From Bacteroidales bacterium (lineage in GTDB: Bacteria; Bacteroidota; Bacteroidia; Bacteroidales; UBA932): a DNA stretch of 64,000 nt. This document shows positions 9,423 to 16,832 of the stretch, one piece after another (positions within the stretch are counted from its first letter, which is position 1; every line of letters begins with the position of its first letter). The position numbers were made by a program, and so were the translations under genes. The notes beneath the pieces are model-generated. The model did not search any database. It was not told where the DNA came from and saw only the letters and a program-made list of their open reading frames with translations. The stretch covers positions 1 to 64,000 of the forward strand of contig JAFTWQ010000009.1 of NCBI GenBank assembly GCA_017465225.1, read 5' to 3'.

Positions 9423-9448
9423 GATGCCCGATCAGGTCGGGCATGACG
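9422..9448 (+). repeat. Short palindromic repeat, copy 2
   Basis: AGAT-GCCCGATCAGGTCGGGC-ATGACG. Its first A is the last base of the sufS stop codon. It also supplies an in-frame ATG (9443) upstream of the likely sufE start. Confidence 0.75.
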
Positions 9449-9460
9449 ATAGTAAAGGAA

Positions 9461-9871
9461 ATGACACTGATAGAAGCGGAAAACGCCATTGTCGAGGAGT
9501 TCTCGATGTATGATGAATGGCTGGACAAATATGAGTATCTGATCGAACTTGGAAAGTCATTGAAGGATTTTCCGGAGGAGTCGAAGACTGATGACAAGCT
9601 TATAAAGGGCTGTCAGTCAAGAGTTTGGCTTGATTATAAAGTAGAGGATGGAAGGATCATTTTCAATGCTGACAGTGATGCAATCATCACAAAAGGTATA
9701 ATTTCCCTGCTGATAGGTCTTTATTCCGGCCGTACTCCGCAGGAGATTCTCTCGTCGGATTTCTCTGTTGTGGAGAAGATCGGTCTGAAGGAGAATCTTT
9801 CGCCTACCAGGGCGAACGGACTGGTATCGATGATAGCTAAAATAAGAGAGATAGCGGGAAATAATATGTAG
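9461..9871 (+). CDS. sufE: Sulfur acceptor protein SufE
   Basis: Accepts persulfide from SufS and stimulates its desulfurase activity. The active Cys is in IKGCQSRVWL. LSPTRANGLVSMI is the conserved C-terminal segment. I chose ATG 9461 (136 aa), because family alignment begins at MTLIEAENAIVEEF. The alternative ATG 9443 lies inside a repeat element and adds six residues without family support. It follows sufS by about 40 bp, so the two form an operon. A palindromic repeat starts one base after the stop. Confidence 0.93.
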   Translation: MTLIEAENAIVEEFSMYDEWLDKYEYLIELGKSLKDFPEESKTDDKLIKGCQSRVWLDYKVEDGRIIFNADSDAIITKGIISLLIGLYSGRTPQEILSSDFSVVEKIGLKENLSPTRANGLVSMIAKIREIAGNNM

Positions 9872-9872
9872 A

Positions 9873-9899
9873 AGATCCCCGATCGGGTCGGGGATGACG
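9873..9899 (+). repeat. Short palindromic repeat, copy 3
   Basis: AGATCCCCGATCGGG...GGGGATGACG, beginning 2 bp after the sufE stop codon. Followed 8 bp later by an inverted copy (9907-9933). Confidence 0.75.
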
Positions 9900-9906
9900 T
9901 AATAAC

Positions 9907-9933
9907 CGTCATTGCCGGCTTGACCGGCAATCT
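9907..9933 (-). repeat. Short palindromic repeat, copy 4, inverted
   Basis: Minus-strand reading begins AGATTGCCGGTCAAGCCGGC and ends AATGACG. It lies 10 bp before the DUF59 gene start. Confidence 0.75.
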
Positions 9934-9942
9934 GTAGGATAT

Positions 9943-10314
9943 ATGGGACTGAAGGATTGGTTTAAAAAGAAGTCTGCAGAGATTGCAGAAGAAGATAAGG
10001 AAAGAAAGATGAGACTTGAAAGAGATATTATCATGGCTCTCAGGCAGGTTTATGACCCTGAGATACCGGTGAATGTATATGATCTCGGACTTATTTACGA
10101 GGTGAAGGTCGATGATGACCACAATGTATATATCCAGATGACTCTTACGGCTCCTAACTGCCCGATGGCTGATTATGTGGTTGATCAGGTGAAGACTGCT
10201 GTCGAGGATGTTCCCGGCGTTGTGAGCGCGAAGATCGACCTTGTTTTCGAACCGGTTTGGGACAAGAGCAGGATGTCGGAGGAGGCTCTTGTGGAGCTCG
10301 GACTTGATGACTGA
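9943..10314 (+). CDS. DUF59/MIP18-family Fe-S cluster assembly protein
   Basis: 123-aa protein with the MIP18 domain (VYDPEIPVNVYDLGLIYEV ... LTAPNCPMADYV). In Bacteroidota this family is commonly placed in suf operons and is thought to help Fe-S cluster delivery, as PaaD, SufT and MIP18 relatives do. The single conserved Cys sits in TAPNCPMAD. The N-terminus is a charged, probably helical extension (WFKKKSAEIAEEDKERKMR). It lies downstream of sufE and 21 bp before folK. Confidence 0.9.
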   Translation: MGLKDWFKKKSAEIAEEDKERKMRLERDIIMALRQVYDPEIPVNVYDLGLIYEVKVDDDHNVYIQMTLTAPNCPMADYVVDQVKTAVEDVPGVVSAKIDLVFEPVWDKSRMSEEALVELGLDD

Positions 10315-10335
10315 ACTTCCGAAGAGGAGAGGATA

Positions 10336-10869
10336 ATGTGGGACGGAAGAAGAGAGACAAGACATCAGGAAAGGAAGAAGGTGGAGCTTTATCTGGGATT
10401 AGGCTCGAATCAAGGCAACAGGGAGCTTAATATAGAGCATGCGGTATCAATGCTCAATGTGGAACTGAAAACGCCTTACAAGGCCATTTCTTCGCTTATT
10501 GAGACGGAACCATGGGGTTTTGAATCGCAGCAGAAGTTCATGAATGCGGTCGTACTTTATGAGCTTGAACTGCCGGAAGGCTATAATGCGGAGGCCGAAG
10601 GCCTGATGATCCTTGAAATATGCAAGGACATCGAAAGGCGGATGGGACGAACCGGCGGGCCGCAGTATGATGAGAGGGGAGAGAGGATATATGCAGACCG
10701 TCCGATAGATATAGACATTTTGCTTTTCGGGGACAATAAGATAGATTGTCCGGAACTGACGGTTCCGCATAAGCTGATGTATGAGAGGGATTTTGTGATG
10801 ATCCCGTTGCGGGAGATCGCCGTTCAAGCCGGCGATGACGTCATCCCCGACCTGATCGGGGATCAGTAA
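10336..10869 (+). CDS. folK: 2-amino-4-hydroxy-6-hydroxymethyldihydropteridine diphosphokinase FolK, tail made of repeat DNA
   Basis: Folate-pathway pyrophosphokinase. It shows LYLGLGSNQGNRE at the N-terminus, ETEPWGF and FMNAVV in the middle, the active-site segment DRPIDIDILLFG, and the LTVPHKLMYERDFVMIPL C-terminal signature. ATG 10336 gives 177 aa and has AGGAGAGG just upstream. GTG 10381 begins exactly at the first beta strand (162 aa) and is an equal candidate. The final residues (QAGDDVIPDLIGDQ) are encoded by two abutting, oppositely oriented short palindromic repeats (10814-10865), so the natural C-terminus has probably been rewritten. Confidence 0.92.
   Translation: MWDGRRETRHQERKKVELYLGLGSNQGNRELNIEHAVSMLNVELKTPYKAISSLIETEPWGFESQQKFMNAVVLYELELPEGYNAEAEGLMILEICKDIERRMGRTGGPQYDERGERIYADRPIDIDILLFGDNKIDCPELTVPHKLMYERDFVMIPLREIAVQAGDDVIPDLIGDQ
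10814..10840 (+). repeat. Short palindromic repeat, copy 5, inside the folK 3' end
   Basis: AGATCGCCGTTCAAGCCGGC followed by GATGACG. Translated as part of FolK. Confidence 0.65.
10839..10865 (-). repeat. Short palindromic repeat, copy 6, inverted, ending at the folK stop
   Basis: Minus-strand reading begins GATCCCCGATCAGGTCGGGG and ends ATGACG. It overlaps copy 5 by two bases and ends one base before the folK stop codon. Translated as VIPDLIGDQ. Confidence 0.75.
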
Positions 10870-10896
10870 TGACAATATTAAAACTAAAATAAGATT

Positions 10897-12438
10897 ATGA
10901 CACAGGAAGAACTTTTCAAAATTCTCGTAGCTCACTGCAAGGAGTATGGATTCATTTTCCCTTCAAGTGAGATCTACGACGGTCTTGGAGCCGTTTATGA
11001 CTATGGTCAGCTCGGTTCGGAGCTTAAGAACAATATCAAGAGATATTGGTGGGAGGCCATGACAAGGCTTCATGAGAATATTGTCGGTATCGACGCAGCT
11101 ATCTTCATGCATCCACGCACTTGGGAGGCATCAGGACACGTTGGAGCATTCAACGACCCTCTCATTGACAATAAGGATTCAAAGAAGAGATATCGCGCTG
11201 ACGTTCTCATCGAAGACTACATCGGTAAGCTCGAGGAGAAGATCGAGAAGGATGTGGAGAAGGGAAAGAAGAAGTTCGGCGAGGCATTCGACGAGGTTCA
11301 GTTCAGGGCTACCAATCCTAATGTACTCAGAAATCAGACAAAGATCGATGCCGTACGCAAGAGAATGGCAGACGCTCTCAATGCAAATGACCTTGCGGAA
11401 CTCCGTCAGATCATCATCGACTGCGAGATCGCATGTCCTATTTCAGGTACAAAGAACTGGACAGAAGTACGTCAGTTCAACCTTATGTTCAGTACCCAGA
11501 TGGGTAGCGTGACAGAAGGCGCTAACGTGATCTATCTCCGTCCTGAGACTGCACAGGGTATCTTCGTTAACTATCTCAATGTACAGAAGACCGGCCGTAT
11601 GAAGATTCCTTTCGGTATCGCTCAGATCGGTAAGGCATTCAGAAACGAGATCGTTGCACGTCAGTTCATCTTCCGTATGAGGGAGTTCGAGCAGATGGAG
11701 ATGCAGTTCTTCATCAAGCCGGGCACAGAGCTCGACTGGTTCGCAAAGTGGAAGGAGAACCGTATGGCATGGCACAAGGCTCTCGGAATGGGTGATGAGA
11801 ACTATCGTTTCCATGACCATGACAAGCTTGCGCACTATGCAAATGCGGCTACAGACATCGAGTTCCGCTTCCCATTCGGATTCAAGGAACTTGAGGGTAT
11901 CCACTCACGTACCGATTTCGACCTCGGAAACCACCAGAAGTTCTCTGGAAAGAAGATCCAGTACTTCGATCCTGAACTTGGTGAGAACTATGTTCCATAT
12001 GTTGTCGAGACTTCCATCGGAGTTGACCGTATGGTGCTCGCAGTGCTTTCGCACTCATACAAGGAAGAGCAGCTTGAGAATGGCGAGAGCCGCGTAGTCC
12101 TCAGTATTCCTGCGCCACTCGCACCGGTCAAGGTTGCAGTGCTTCCGCTCATCAAGAAGGACGGTCTTCCAGAGCTTGCAAGAGAGATCATGGACGAGCT
12201 CAAGTATGACTTCAACTGCCAGTATGACGAGAAAGACTCTATCGGCAAGAGATATCGCCGTCAGGACGCTATCGGTACTCCGTTCTGCGTTACAATCGAC
12301 CACGATTCTCTTAACGACCGCTGCGTGACTATCCGTCATCGTGACTCTATGCAGCAGGAGCGCGTAAAGATCGAGGATCTTCACGCAATCATCGCTAAGG
12401 AGGTTAACCTCAGCAATATCCTCAAGAAACTCAAGTAA
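10897..12438 (+). CDS. glyS: Glycyl-tRNA synthetase, single-chain dimeric type
   Basis: 513-aa class II synthetase that charges tRNA-Gly. This is the alpha2 form (GlyQS), not the alpha2beta2 form of E. coli. N-terminal KEYGFIFPSSEIYDGLGAVYD, motif 2 around GIAQIGKAFRNEI and motif 3 ETSIGVDRMVLAVL are visible. A C-terminal anticodon-binding domain starts near PAPLAPVKVAVLPL. The gene stands alone between folK and a lipoprotein gene. Codon usage is strongly biased, as expected for a highly expressed gene. Confidence 0.96.
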   Translation: MTQEELFKILVAHCKEYGFIFPSSEIYDGLGAVYDYGQLGSELKNNIKRYWWEAMTRLHENIVGIDAAIFMHPRTWEASGHVGAFNDPLIDNKDSKKRYRADVLIEDYIGKLEEKIEKDVEKGKKKFGEAFDEVQFRATNPNVLRNQTKIDAVRKRMADALNANDLAELRQIIIDCEIACPISGTKNWTEVRQFNLMFSTQMGSVTEGANVIYLRPETAQGIFVNYLNVQKTGRMKIPFGIAQIGKAFRNEIVARQFIFRMREFEQMEMQFFIKPGTELDWFAKWKENRMAWHKALGMGDENYRFHDHDKLAHYANAATDIEFRFPFGFKELEGIHSRTDFDLGNHQKFSGKKIQYFDPELGENYVPYVVETSIGVDRMVLAVLSHSYKEEQLENGESRVVLSIPAPLAPVKVAVLPLIKKDGLPELAREIMDELKYDFNCQYDEKDSIGKRYRRQDAIGTPFCVTIDHDSLNDRCVTIRHRDSMQQERVKIEDLHAIIAKEVNLSNILKKLK

Positions 12439-12461
12439 TAACCAATAAAACTTAAAGTAAC

Positions 12462-12971
12462 ATGAGAATTTTATCTATCATCGCAGCTCTCACTCTTACA
12501 GTATTCGCTGCATCATCATGCGGTATCCTTGGCGGAACAGCTCCAGCTGCAGGTACCAATGCAACTACAAACGTGACTACAGGTTCTACTAACGGTCAGG
12601 CTGCAGGTGCCGCTCTCAAGGCTCTTTACACCCAGTACAAGGCTGACGGCAACAAGCTCAACATGACCAACCTTACAAATATCGTTAACCTTACAACCCT
12701 CGCAAACAACGTTCAGGGTCTTAAGGGAATGTCAAACAAGGCTGATTTCTACAAGGAGTTCGCATCAGGTCTCGTTCTCGGTTCCAACAACCTCGTGACC
12801 CAGAACAACTCTAACACTATCATGAACGGTCTTCAGAACCTCGTGAACAACGTTGACCTTTCCGGCCTCCAGAACAAGGCTAACAACGCTGCTACAAAGG
12901 GAGCAGAGGCTCTTGAGAATGCAACTACAATTGCAAATTCAGTTTCAAGCATCCTCGGTCTCTTCAAGTAG
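12462..12971 (+). CDS. Small lipoprotein of unknown function, N/T-rich
   Basis: 169 aa with a lipoprotein signal (MRILSIIAALTLTVFAASSC; Cys at residue 20), so probably anchored in a cell-envelope membrane. The mature part is low-complexity and rich in Asn, Thr, Ala and Gly, with repeated LTNIVNLTTLANN-like and NNLV segments and a predicted helical tail. I cannot name a family; Bacteroidales encode many lipoproteins of this kind. Codon usage is strongly biased like neighbouring glyS, suggesting high expression. A 13-bp-arm hairpin follows at 13004. Confidence 0.75.
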   Translation: MRILSIIAALTLTVFAASSCGILGGTAPAAGTNATTNVTTGSTNGQAAGAALKALYTQYKADGNKLNMTNLTNIVNLTTLANNVQGLKGMSNKADFYKEFASGLVLGSNNLVTQNNSNTIMNGLQNLVNNVDLSGLQNKANNAATKGAEALENATTIANSVSSILGLFK

Positions 12972-13003
12972 GATACATTCGAGTATTCATAATATAATAG
13001 TGT

Positions 13004-13037
13004 AGAAGGCGACTAAATCACTTATTAGTCGCCTTCT
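13004..13037. terminator. Hairpin at the end of the lipoprotein gene and inside the ORF6N tail
   Basis: Arms AGAAGGCGACTAA (13004-13016) and its exact complement (13025-13037) around an 8-nt loop. On the plus strand it is followed by a T-rich stretch, so it can terminate the lipoprotein transcript. The minus-strand ORF6N frame is translated through it. Confidence 0.75.
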
Positions 13038-13038
13038 T

Positions 13039-13071
13039 GTGTTTAAGGTCACAAATTGTGACCTTAAACAC
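13039..13071. repeat. 33-bp perfect palindrome inside ORF6N
   Basis: Arms of 16 bp (GTGTTTAAGGTCACAA and its exact complement) around a single central A at 13055. It encodes the RSQFVTL part of the ORF6N frame on the minus strand. Confidence 0.85.
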
Positions 13072-13289
13072 TCTTCATGCGTCAGCTGAAACATAAAATC
13101 TTCAGGGAATCTCTTTATGTTTCTTTTTACTGCCTGATTCAACACTTTCGTTTCAACTCCATACAGTTTTGCCAGATCTCTATCCACCATGACCTTATAT
13201 CCTCTGATCTCATATATTAATGACTGGATTCTAACAAGTTCAGATTCTTTTATATTCTCCATAATTTAAAGTTTTATTGCCGTATAGAA

Positions 13290-13371
13290 ACAAAAAAACG
13301 CAATACGGGCTTATACGACTATACCCATATCGCGTTGTGGAACTCTACCGATCCACGGTGTTCAGACTTGG
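13290..13371 (-). ncRNA. Candidate small RNA or attenuator leader of the ORF6N gene
   Basis: A transcript of about 80 nt is predicted from the promoter at 13375-13382 to the T-run at 13292-13298. It would contain a first stem-loop (GTGGA ... TCCAC) and a long second stem ending in GCGTTTTTTT. The segment CCGTAT of the terminator stem can instead pair with ATACGG just downstream, an arrangement typical of terminator/antiterminator switches. No known family is recognised. Confidence 0.5.
13291..13336 (-). terminator. Terminator-like stem before ORF6N
   Basis: On the minus strand AACGCGATATGGGTATA pairs, with two mismatches and a 2-nt bulge, with TATAAGCCCGTATTGCGTT and is followed by seven T. 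It lies between promoter and coding region, so it would act as an attenuator. Confidence 0.65.
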
Positions 13372-13374
13372 AAG

Positions 13375-13382
13375 CAAATATA
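13375..13382 (-). promoter_or_regulatory. Bacteroidota -7 promoter element for the ORF6N leader
   Basis: TATATTTG on the minus strand, matching TAnnTTTG. It lies 113 bp upstream of the ORF6N start and just before the structured leader. No -33 match seen. Confidence 0.5.
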
Positions 13383-13397
13383 GTAAATATTTCTATA

Positions 13398-14408
13398 TCA
13401 TTCCTCTTTCCATCCCTGTGCCTTTAATGGGAGCTCGACTCCGTCAGGAGTGACTATAGCTGCTCCGACTTCAGGTTTTGCAAGGTGGCCGATGACGTCG
13501 AAAGTCTGGAAATCATGGCGGAACTTCTCATGTTTTCCGATAGGAATTGTAAACAGCAGACGGTAATCCTCGCCGCCGTTGACAGCAGCTGAAACAGGAT
13601 CGATGTTCAGCTCTCTGCCAAGCTCGAATGTCTTGCCGGCGAAAGGAAGCTTGTCGACATAGATCTTTGCTCCGAGCCCGCTGTCACGGACAAGCCTCTT
13701 TACCGCATCAGCCAGTCCTCTTGTAACCAGATAGCCATATGAAGGCATGATCTCCGAATCCTCCAGCTGACTGATTATCTGCGGATTGATCTGAGGCTTC
13801 AGATATGCTCCTACAAGATTCCTGTACTCGTCCAGCTTTGGCTGGGCCTTTACGTCTCCACTCTGCTCGAAAGCCCTTTTCTCTCTTTCGAGAACCTGGA
13901 ATCCCATGTATGCTGCGCCGAGATTGTCGGATACGCAGATAAGATCCATGCTCTTTGCGGCAGGCCTTCTCTTTGCCATGAGAAGAGATGTCTCTCCGAC
14001 AGAGGAAATGCTGATAGTGAGACCGTTAGGTGATGGAATCAGATCGAGTGTCACCTGCTTGTATCCATGTTCCTTGGCAGCGGCAGCAATGCCTTCCCAT
14101 ACCTCTTTTATATGCCTGAAATCAAGTTTTGCAGATATGCCTAACCTTACATCCATTGTTCGTGGATGGGACATTTCAGCATAGAGTTCACCTGTCACGG
14201 CTGTAACGCATTTGTATCCCAGATGCTTGAGAGGGAAATATACAAGATCGAAGTCTATGCCCTCGATGAATGTGCGTGAGTGGGATCCGACATAGCATTT
14301 GCCGGAGGTCTCGAACCAGCTGCTCTGGAACGGTCTGTATGGTGTGCCTTCGTAAAGCTTTGCGATTGCCTCGACTCTTCCGAGGTCTGAGAATGTTTCT
14401 TCTGCCAT
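13398..14408 (-). CDS. ThiL-like protein (AIR synthase/thiamine-monophosphate kinase fold), probable pseudoenzyme
   Basis: 336-aa homologue of thiamine-phosphate kinase. Shared segments are GIDFDLVYFPLKHLGYK, DLICVSDNLGAAYMGFQVLERE, NGGEDYRLLFTIP and the C-terminal VELPLKAQGW. The hallmark aspartate motifs that bind Mg-ATP are missing: the N-terminal GxGDDA motif is replaced by CYVGSHS, GGDTT by LDLIPSP, and DISDG by LVTRG. The fold seems kept but kinase activity is unlikely. No thi genes are adjacent. It has its own strong promoter and is divergent from the GH3 gene. Confidence 0.82.
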   Translation of the reverse strand: MAEETFSDLGRVEAIAKLYEGTPYRPFQSSWFETSGKCYVGSHSRTFIEGIDFDLVYFPLKHLGYKCVTAVTGELYAEMSHPRTMDVRLGISAKLDFRHIKEVWEGIAAAAKEHGYKQVTLDLIPSPNGLTISISSVGETSLLMAKRRPAAKSMDLICVSDNLGAAYMGFQVLEREKRAFEQSGDVKAQPKLDEYRNLVGAYLKPQINPQIISQLEDSEIMPSYGYLVTRGLADAVKRLVRDSGLGAKIYVDKLPFAGKTFELGRELNIDPVSAAVNGGEDYRLLFTIPIGKHEKFRHDFQTFDVIGHLAKPEVGAAIVTPDGVELPLKAQGWKEE

Positions 14409-14425
14409 ATTGATATGTATTTATG

Positions 14426-14456
14426 CAAAAATACTCATAATTTCTATAAGGCCAAA
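14426..14456 (-). promoter_or_regulatory. Promoter of the ThiL-like gene
   Basis: On the minus strand TTTG (14456-14453), 19 bp, then TATTTTTG (14433-14426). This is an exact match to the Bacteroides-type promoter layout, 17 bp before the start codon. Confidence 0.75.
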
Positions 14457-14461
14457 GTCTG

Positions 14462-14492
14462 TTTCCATATAGATTATAATTTACTATATTTG
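14462..14492 (+). promoter_or_regulatory. Promoter of the GH3 gene
   Basis: TATATTTG at 14485-14492 with TTTC at 14462-14465, 19 bp upstream (one mismatch to the -33 TTTG). Divergent from the ThiL-like gene promoter. Confidence 0.6.
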
Positions 14493-14524
14493 TAGAATCA
14501 ACCGAAATAATCAATAGCACAGAT

Positions 14525-16762
14525 ATGAAAAAGACCATTATCATGGCAGCGGCAGCCCTTGCTCTTGCAGCCTGCTGCAGTCAGCCGAAATTTGACGGTC
14601 CTACCTATCTCAATCCGAATGCTCCGGTCGAGGAGAGGGTTGAGGATGCGCTTGTGCGTATGACCCTCGAAGAAAAGGTGGGCATGACCACAGCACAGTC
14701 AAAGTTCAGCTCACGCGGCGTTCCGCGCCTCGGCATTCCTGAAGTATGGCATACAGACGGTCCTCACGGCATCCGTCCTGAGGTGCTCTGGGACGAGTGG
14801 GACCAGGCAGGCTGGACAAATGACTCATGCACGGCATTCCCAGCGCTCATCAACCTCGCGGCGACATGGGACAAGGAAATGTCCCTTCTCTACGGCCGCA
14901 GCATAGGTGAAGAGGCCCGTTACCGCAAGAAGGACATCCTTCTGGGACCTGGCATCAACATCTGCCGCACTCCACTCAACGGCCGTAACTTCGAGTACAT
15001 GGGCGAGGACCCATATCTCGCAGGCCAGATGGTCGTTCCATATGTAAAAGGTGTTCAGGAAAACGGTGTCGCTGCATGCGTAAAGCACTATGCAGTGAAC
15101 AACCAGGAGTTCCAGCGCACACAGTCAAACTCTGTGGTTGACGACAGAACCCTCTATGAAATCTATCTCCCTGCCTTCAAGGCAGCCGTTCAGGAAGGAA
15201 ATGCCTGGGCCATCATGGGATCATACAACCTCTACAACGGCCAGTTCAACTGCCACAACAAGAAGCTCCTTGTGGACATCCTCAAGGGAGAATGGGGCTT
15301 TGACGGCGTCGTAGTCAGCGACTGGGGCGGATGCCGCGACGACGAGGAAGCGGTCCTCAACGGCCTTGACATCGAGATGGGTACATGGACAAACGGCCTC
15401 ACAGGAGCAGCAAGCGACGGCTATAGGAACTATCACATGGCAGACCCATATCTCGAGGGTCTCCGCAGCGGAAAATACACAACAAAGGAGCTTGACGACA
15501 AGGTGCGCCGTATCCTCCGCACAATCTTCCGCACAAGCATGCGTCCAGAGCCTAACTACGGCCGCTTCGTATGCCCTGAGCACTATCAGGCAGCGCGCGA
15601 CATCTCTGCGGCAGGTGTGGTTCTCCTCAAGAACGACAACAACACTCTTCCTCTCAACGTGCCGGAAGGCGGCAAGATCCTCCTCGTGGGCGAGAACGTA
15701 GTGAAGAAGATGGTAGTGGGCGGAGGAAGCTCAAACCTCAAGACAGCATATGAGGTCAACCCTCTCGAGGGTATCCGGAATGCTTATGGAGACAAGGCTG
15801 AGGTGGTATGGGCACGCGGTTATGTGGGTGACACTTCAACATCATACAATGCGGTTGATACAGGTCAGGACCTCACTGACAACCGTTCTCCTGAAGTCCT
15901 CATCGCAGAGGCTGTGGAGGCGGCAAAGGACGCGGACTATGTTATCTTCGTCGGCGGTCTGAACAAGAGCGCGCACCAGGACAACGAGAGCACAGACCGT
16001 CTCCAGATCACTCTTCCATATGGTCAGGAAAAGGTCATAGAAGCTCTTGCAGAGGTTGCAAAGAACCTCGTGGTGGTAAACATTTCAGGTTCTGCAGTGG
16101 CTATGCCATGGGCTGACAAGGTCGGCGCTATCGTTCAGGGATGGTACGGCGGTACCGAGACCGGAAATGCCCTTGCAGACGTCCTCACAGGCAAGGTAAA
16201 CCCTTCAGGCAGACTTCCGTTCTCTGTTCCTTTCTGCTATGAGGACGGCCCTATCAAGACAGAGCGTCAGTATCCTGGTATCAAGGAGGAAGGCGACGAG
16301 TACTGGCAGACACACTATGACGAAGGTGTTTATGTAGGTTACAGATGGTATGACACAAAGGAGATTCCTGTACAGTTCCCGTTCGGACATGGTCTCAGCT
16401 ATACGACATTCGAGTACAGCAACGCAAAGGCGGCAAAACCGTCTATGACAGCAGCCGGAACTCTCAAGGTGTCTGTTGATGTGGCAAATACAGGTGACCG
16501 CGACGGATCCGAGATCGTTCAGCTCTATATCGCTGATCCGGAGGCTTCTATCGACCGTCCTGCAAAGGAACTCAAGGGATTTGAGAAGGTATTCCTCAAG
16601 GCTGGCGAGAAGAAGACCGTAACATTCGAGATCGACGCAGAGAACCTCAGCTGGTTCAATGCCGAGAAGCATGAGTGGACAGCCGAGCCAGGCGAGTTCA
16701 AGGCTCTCTTCGCAAGGTCTGCAGGCGACGTTCAGGCGGAAGCTTCATTCGAACTTAAATAA
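14525..16762 (+). CDS. Glycoside hydrolase family 3 beta-glucosidase-type enzyme
   Basis: 745 aa with a lipoprotein-like signal (MKKTIIMAAAALALAACC), so probably exported. The GH3 N-terminal barrel carries PHGIRPEVLW, GPGINICRTPLNGRNFEYMGEDPYL, KHYAVNNQE and the nucleophile Asp in VVVSDWGG. The C-terminal alpha/beta domain has SAHQDNESTDR with a candidate acid/base Glu and the NPSGRLPFSVP segment. A fibronectin III-like domain closes the protein from about residue 640. Such enzymes remove terminal beta-glucose or xylose from oligosaccharides; the exact substrate is not readable. It is a single gene, not part of the mannan locus. Confidence 0.93.
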   Translation: MKKTIIMAAAALALAACCSQPKFDGPTYLNPNAPVEERVEDALVRMTLEEKVGMTTAQSKFSSRGVPRLGIPEVWHTDGPHGIRPEVLWDEWDQAGWTNDSCTAFPALINLAATWDKEMSLLYGRSIGEEARYRKKDILLGPGINICRTPLNGRNFEYMGEDPYLAGQMVVPYVKGVQENGVAACVKHYAVNNQEFQRTQSNSVVDDRTLYEIYLPAFKAAVQEGNAWAIMGSYNLYNGQFNCHNKKLLVDILKGEWGFDGVVVSDWGGCRDDEEAVLNGLDIEMGTWTNGLTGAASDGYRNYHMADPYLEGLRSGKYTTKELDDKVRRILRTIFRTSMRPEPNYGRFVCPEHYQAARDISAAGVVLLKNDNNTLPLNVPEGGKILLVGENVVKKMVVGGGSSNLKTAYEVNPLEGIRNAYGDKAEVVWARGYVGDTSTSYNAVDTGQDLTDNRSPEVLIAEAVEAAKDADYVIFVGGLNKSAHQDNESTDRLQITLPYGQEKVIEALAEVAKNLVVVNISGSAVAMPWADKVGAIVQGWYGGTETGNALADVLTGKVNPSGRLPFSVPFCYEDGPIKTERQYPGIKEEGDEYWQTHYDEGVYVGYRWYDTKEIPVQFPFGHGLSYTTFEYSNAKAAKPSMTAAGTLKVSVDVANTGDRDGSEIVQLYIADPEASIDRPAKELKGFEKVFLKAGEKKTVTFEIDAENLSWFNAEKHEWTAEPGEFKALFARSAGDVQAEASFELK

Positions 16763-16786
16763 CACTTCTCCGGAATAGACATTCAC

Positions 16787-16817
16787 GGGCTGGTCTTCAA
16801 TGAGGGCCAGCCCTTTT
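16787..16817 (+). terminator. Intrinsic terminator of the GH3 gene
   Basis: GGGCTGG (16787-16793) pairs with CCAGCCC (16807-16813), followed by TTTT. Confidence 0.8.
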
Positions 16818-16832
16818 AGGGTCAGTCCTTTT

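Larger units (their letters stand above)
12987..13262 (-). pseudogene. ORF6N-domain protein, truncated
   Basis: 91-aa frame with a clear ORF6N (phage-type DNA-binding) domain: [33 protein letters not shown] followed by [10 protein letters not shown]. Full-length relatives are usually 150-300 aa and continue after the RSQFVTL segment with a FTEQGVAML region, which is absent here. Instead the frame runs through a 33-bp palindrome (13039-13071) and a 13-bp-arm hairpin (13004-13037) and stops. It may be a decayed gene or a compact natural short form. It is preceded by a structured leader with its own promoter. Confidence 0.7.

Noticed and set aside
13263-13397. tRNA or tmRNA in the structured region upstream of ORF6N
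   Set aside because: No cloverleaf or T-loop sequence; the structure ends in a stem with a T-run, as in an attenuator.
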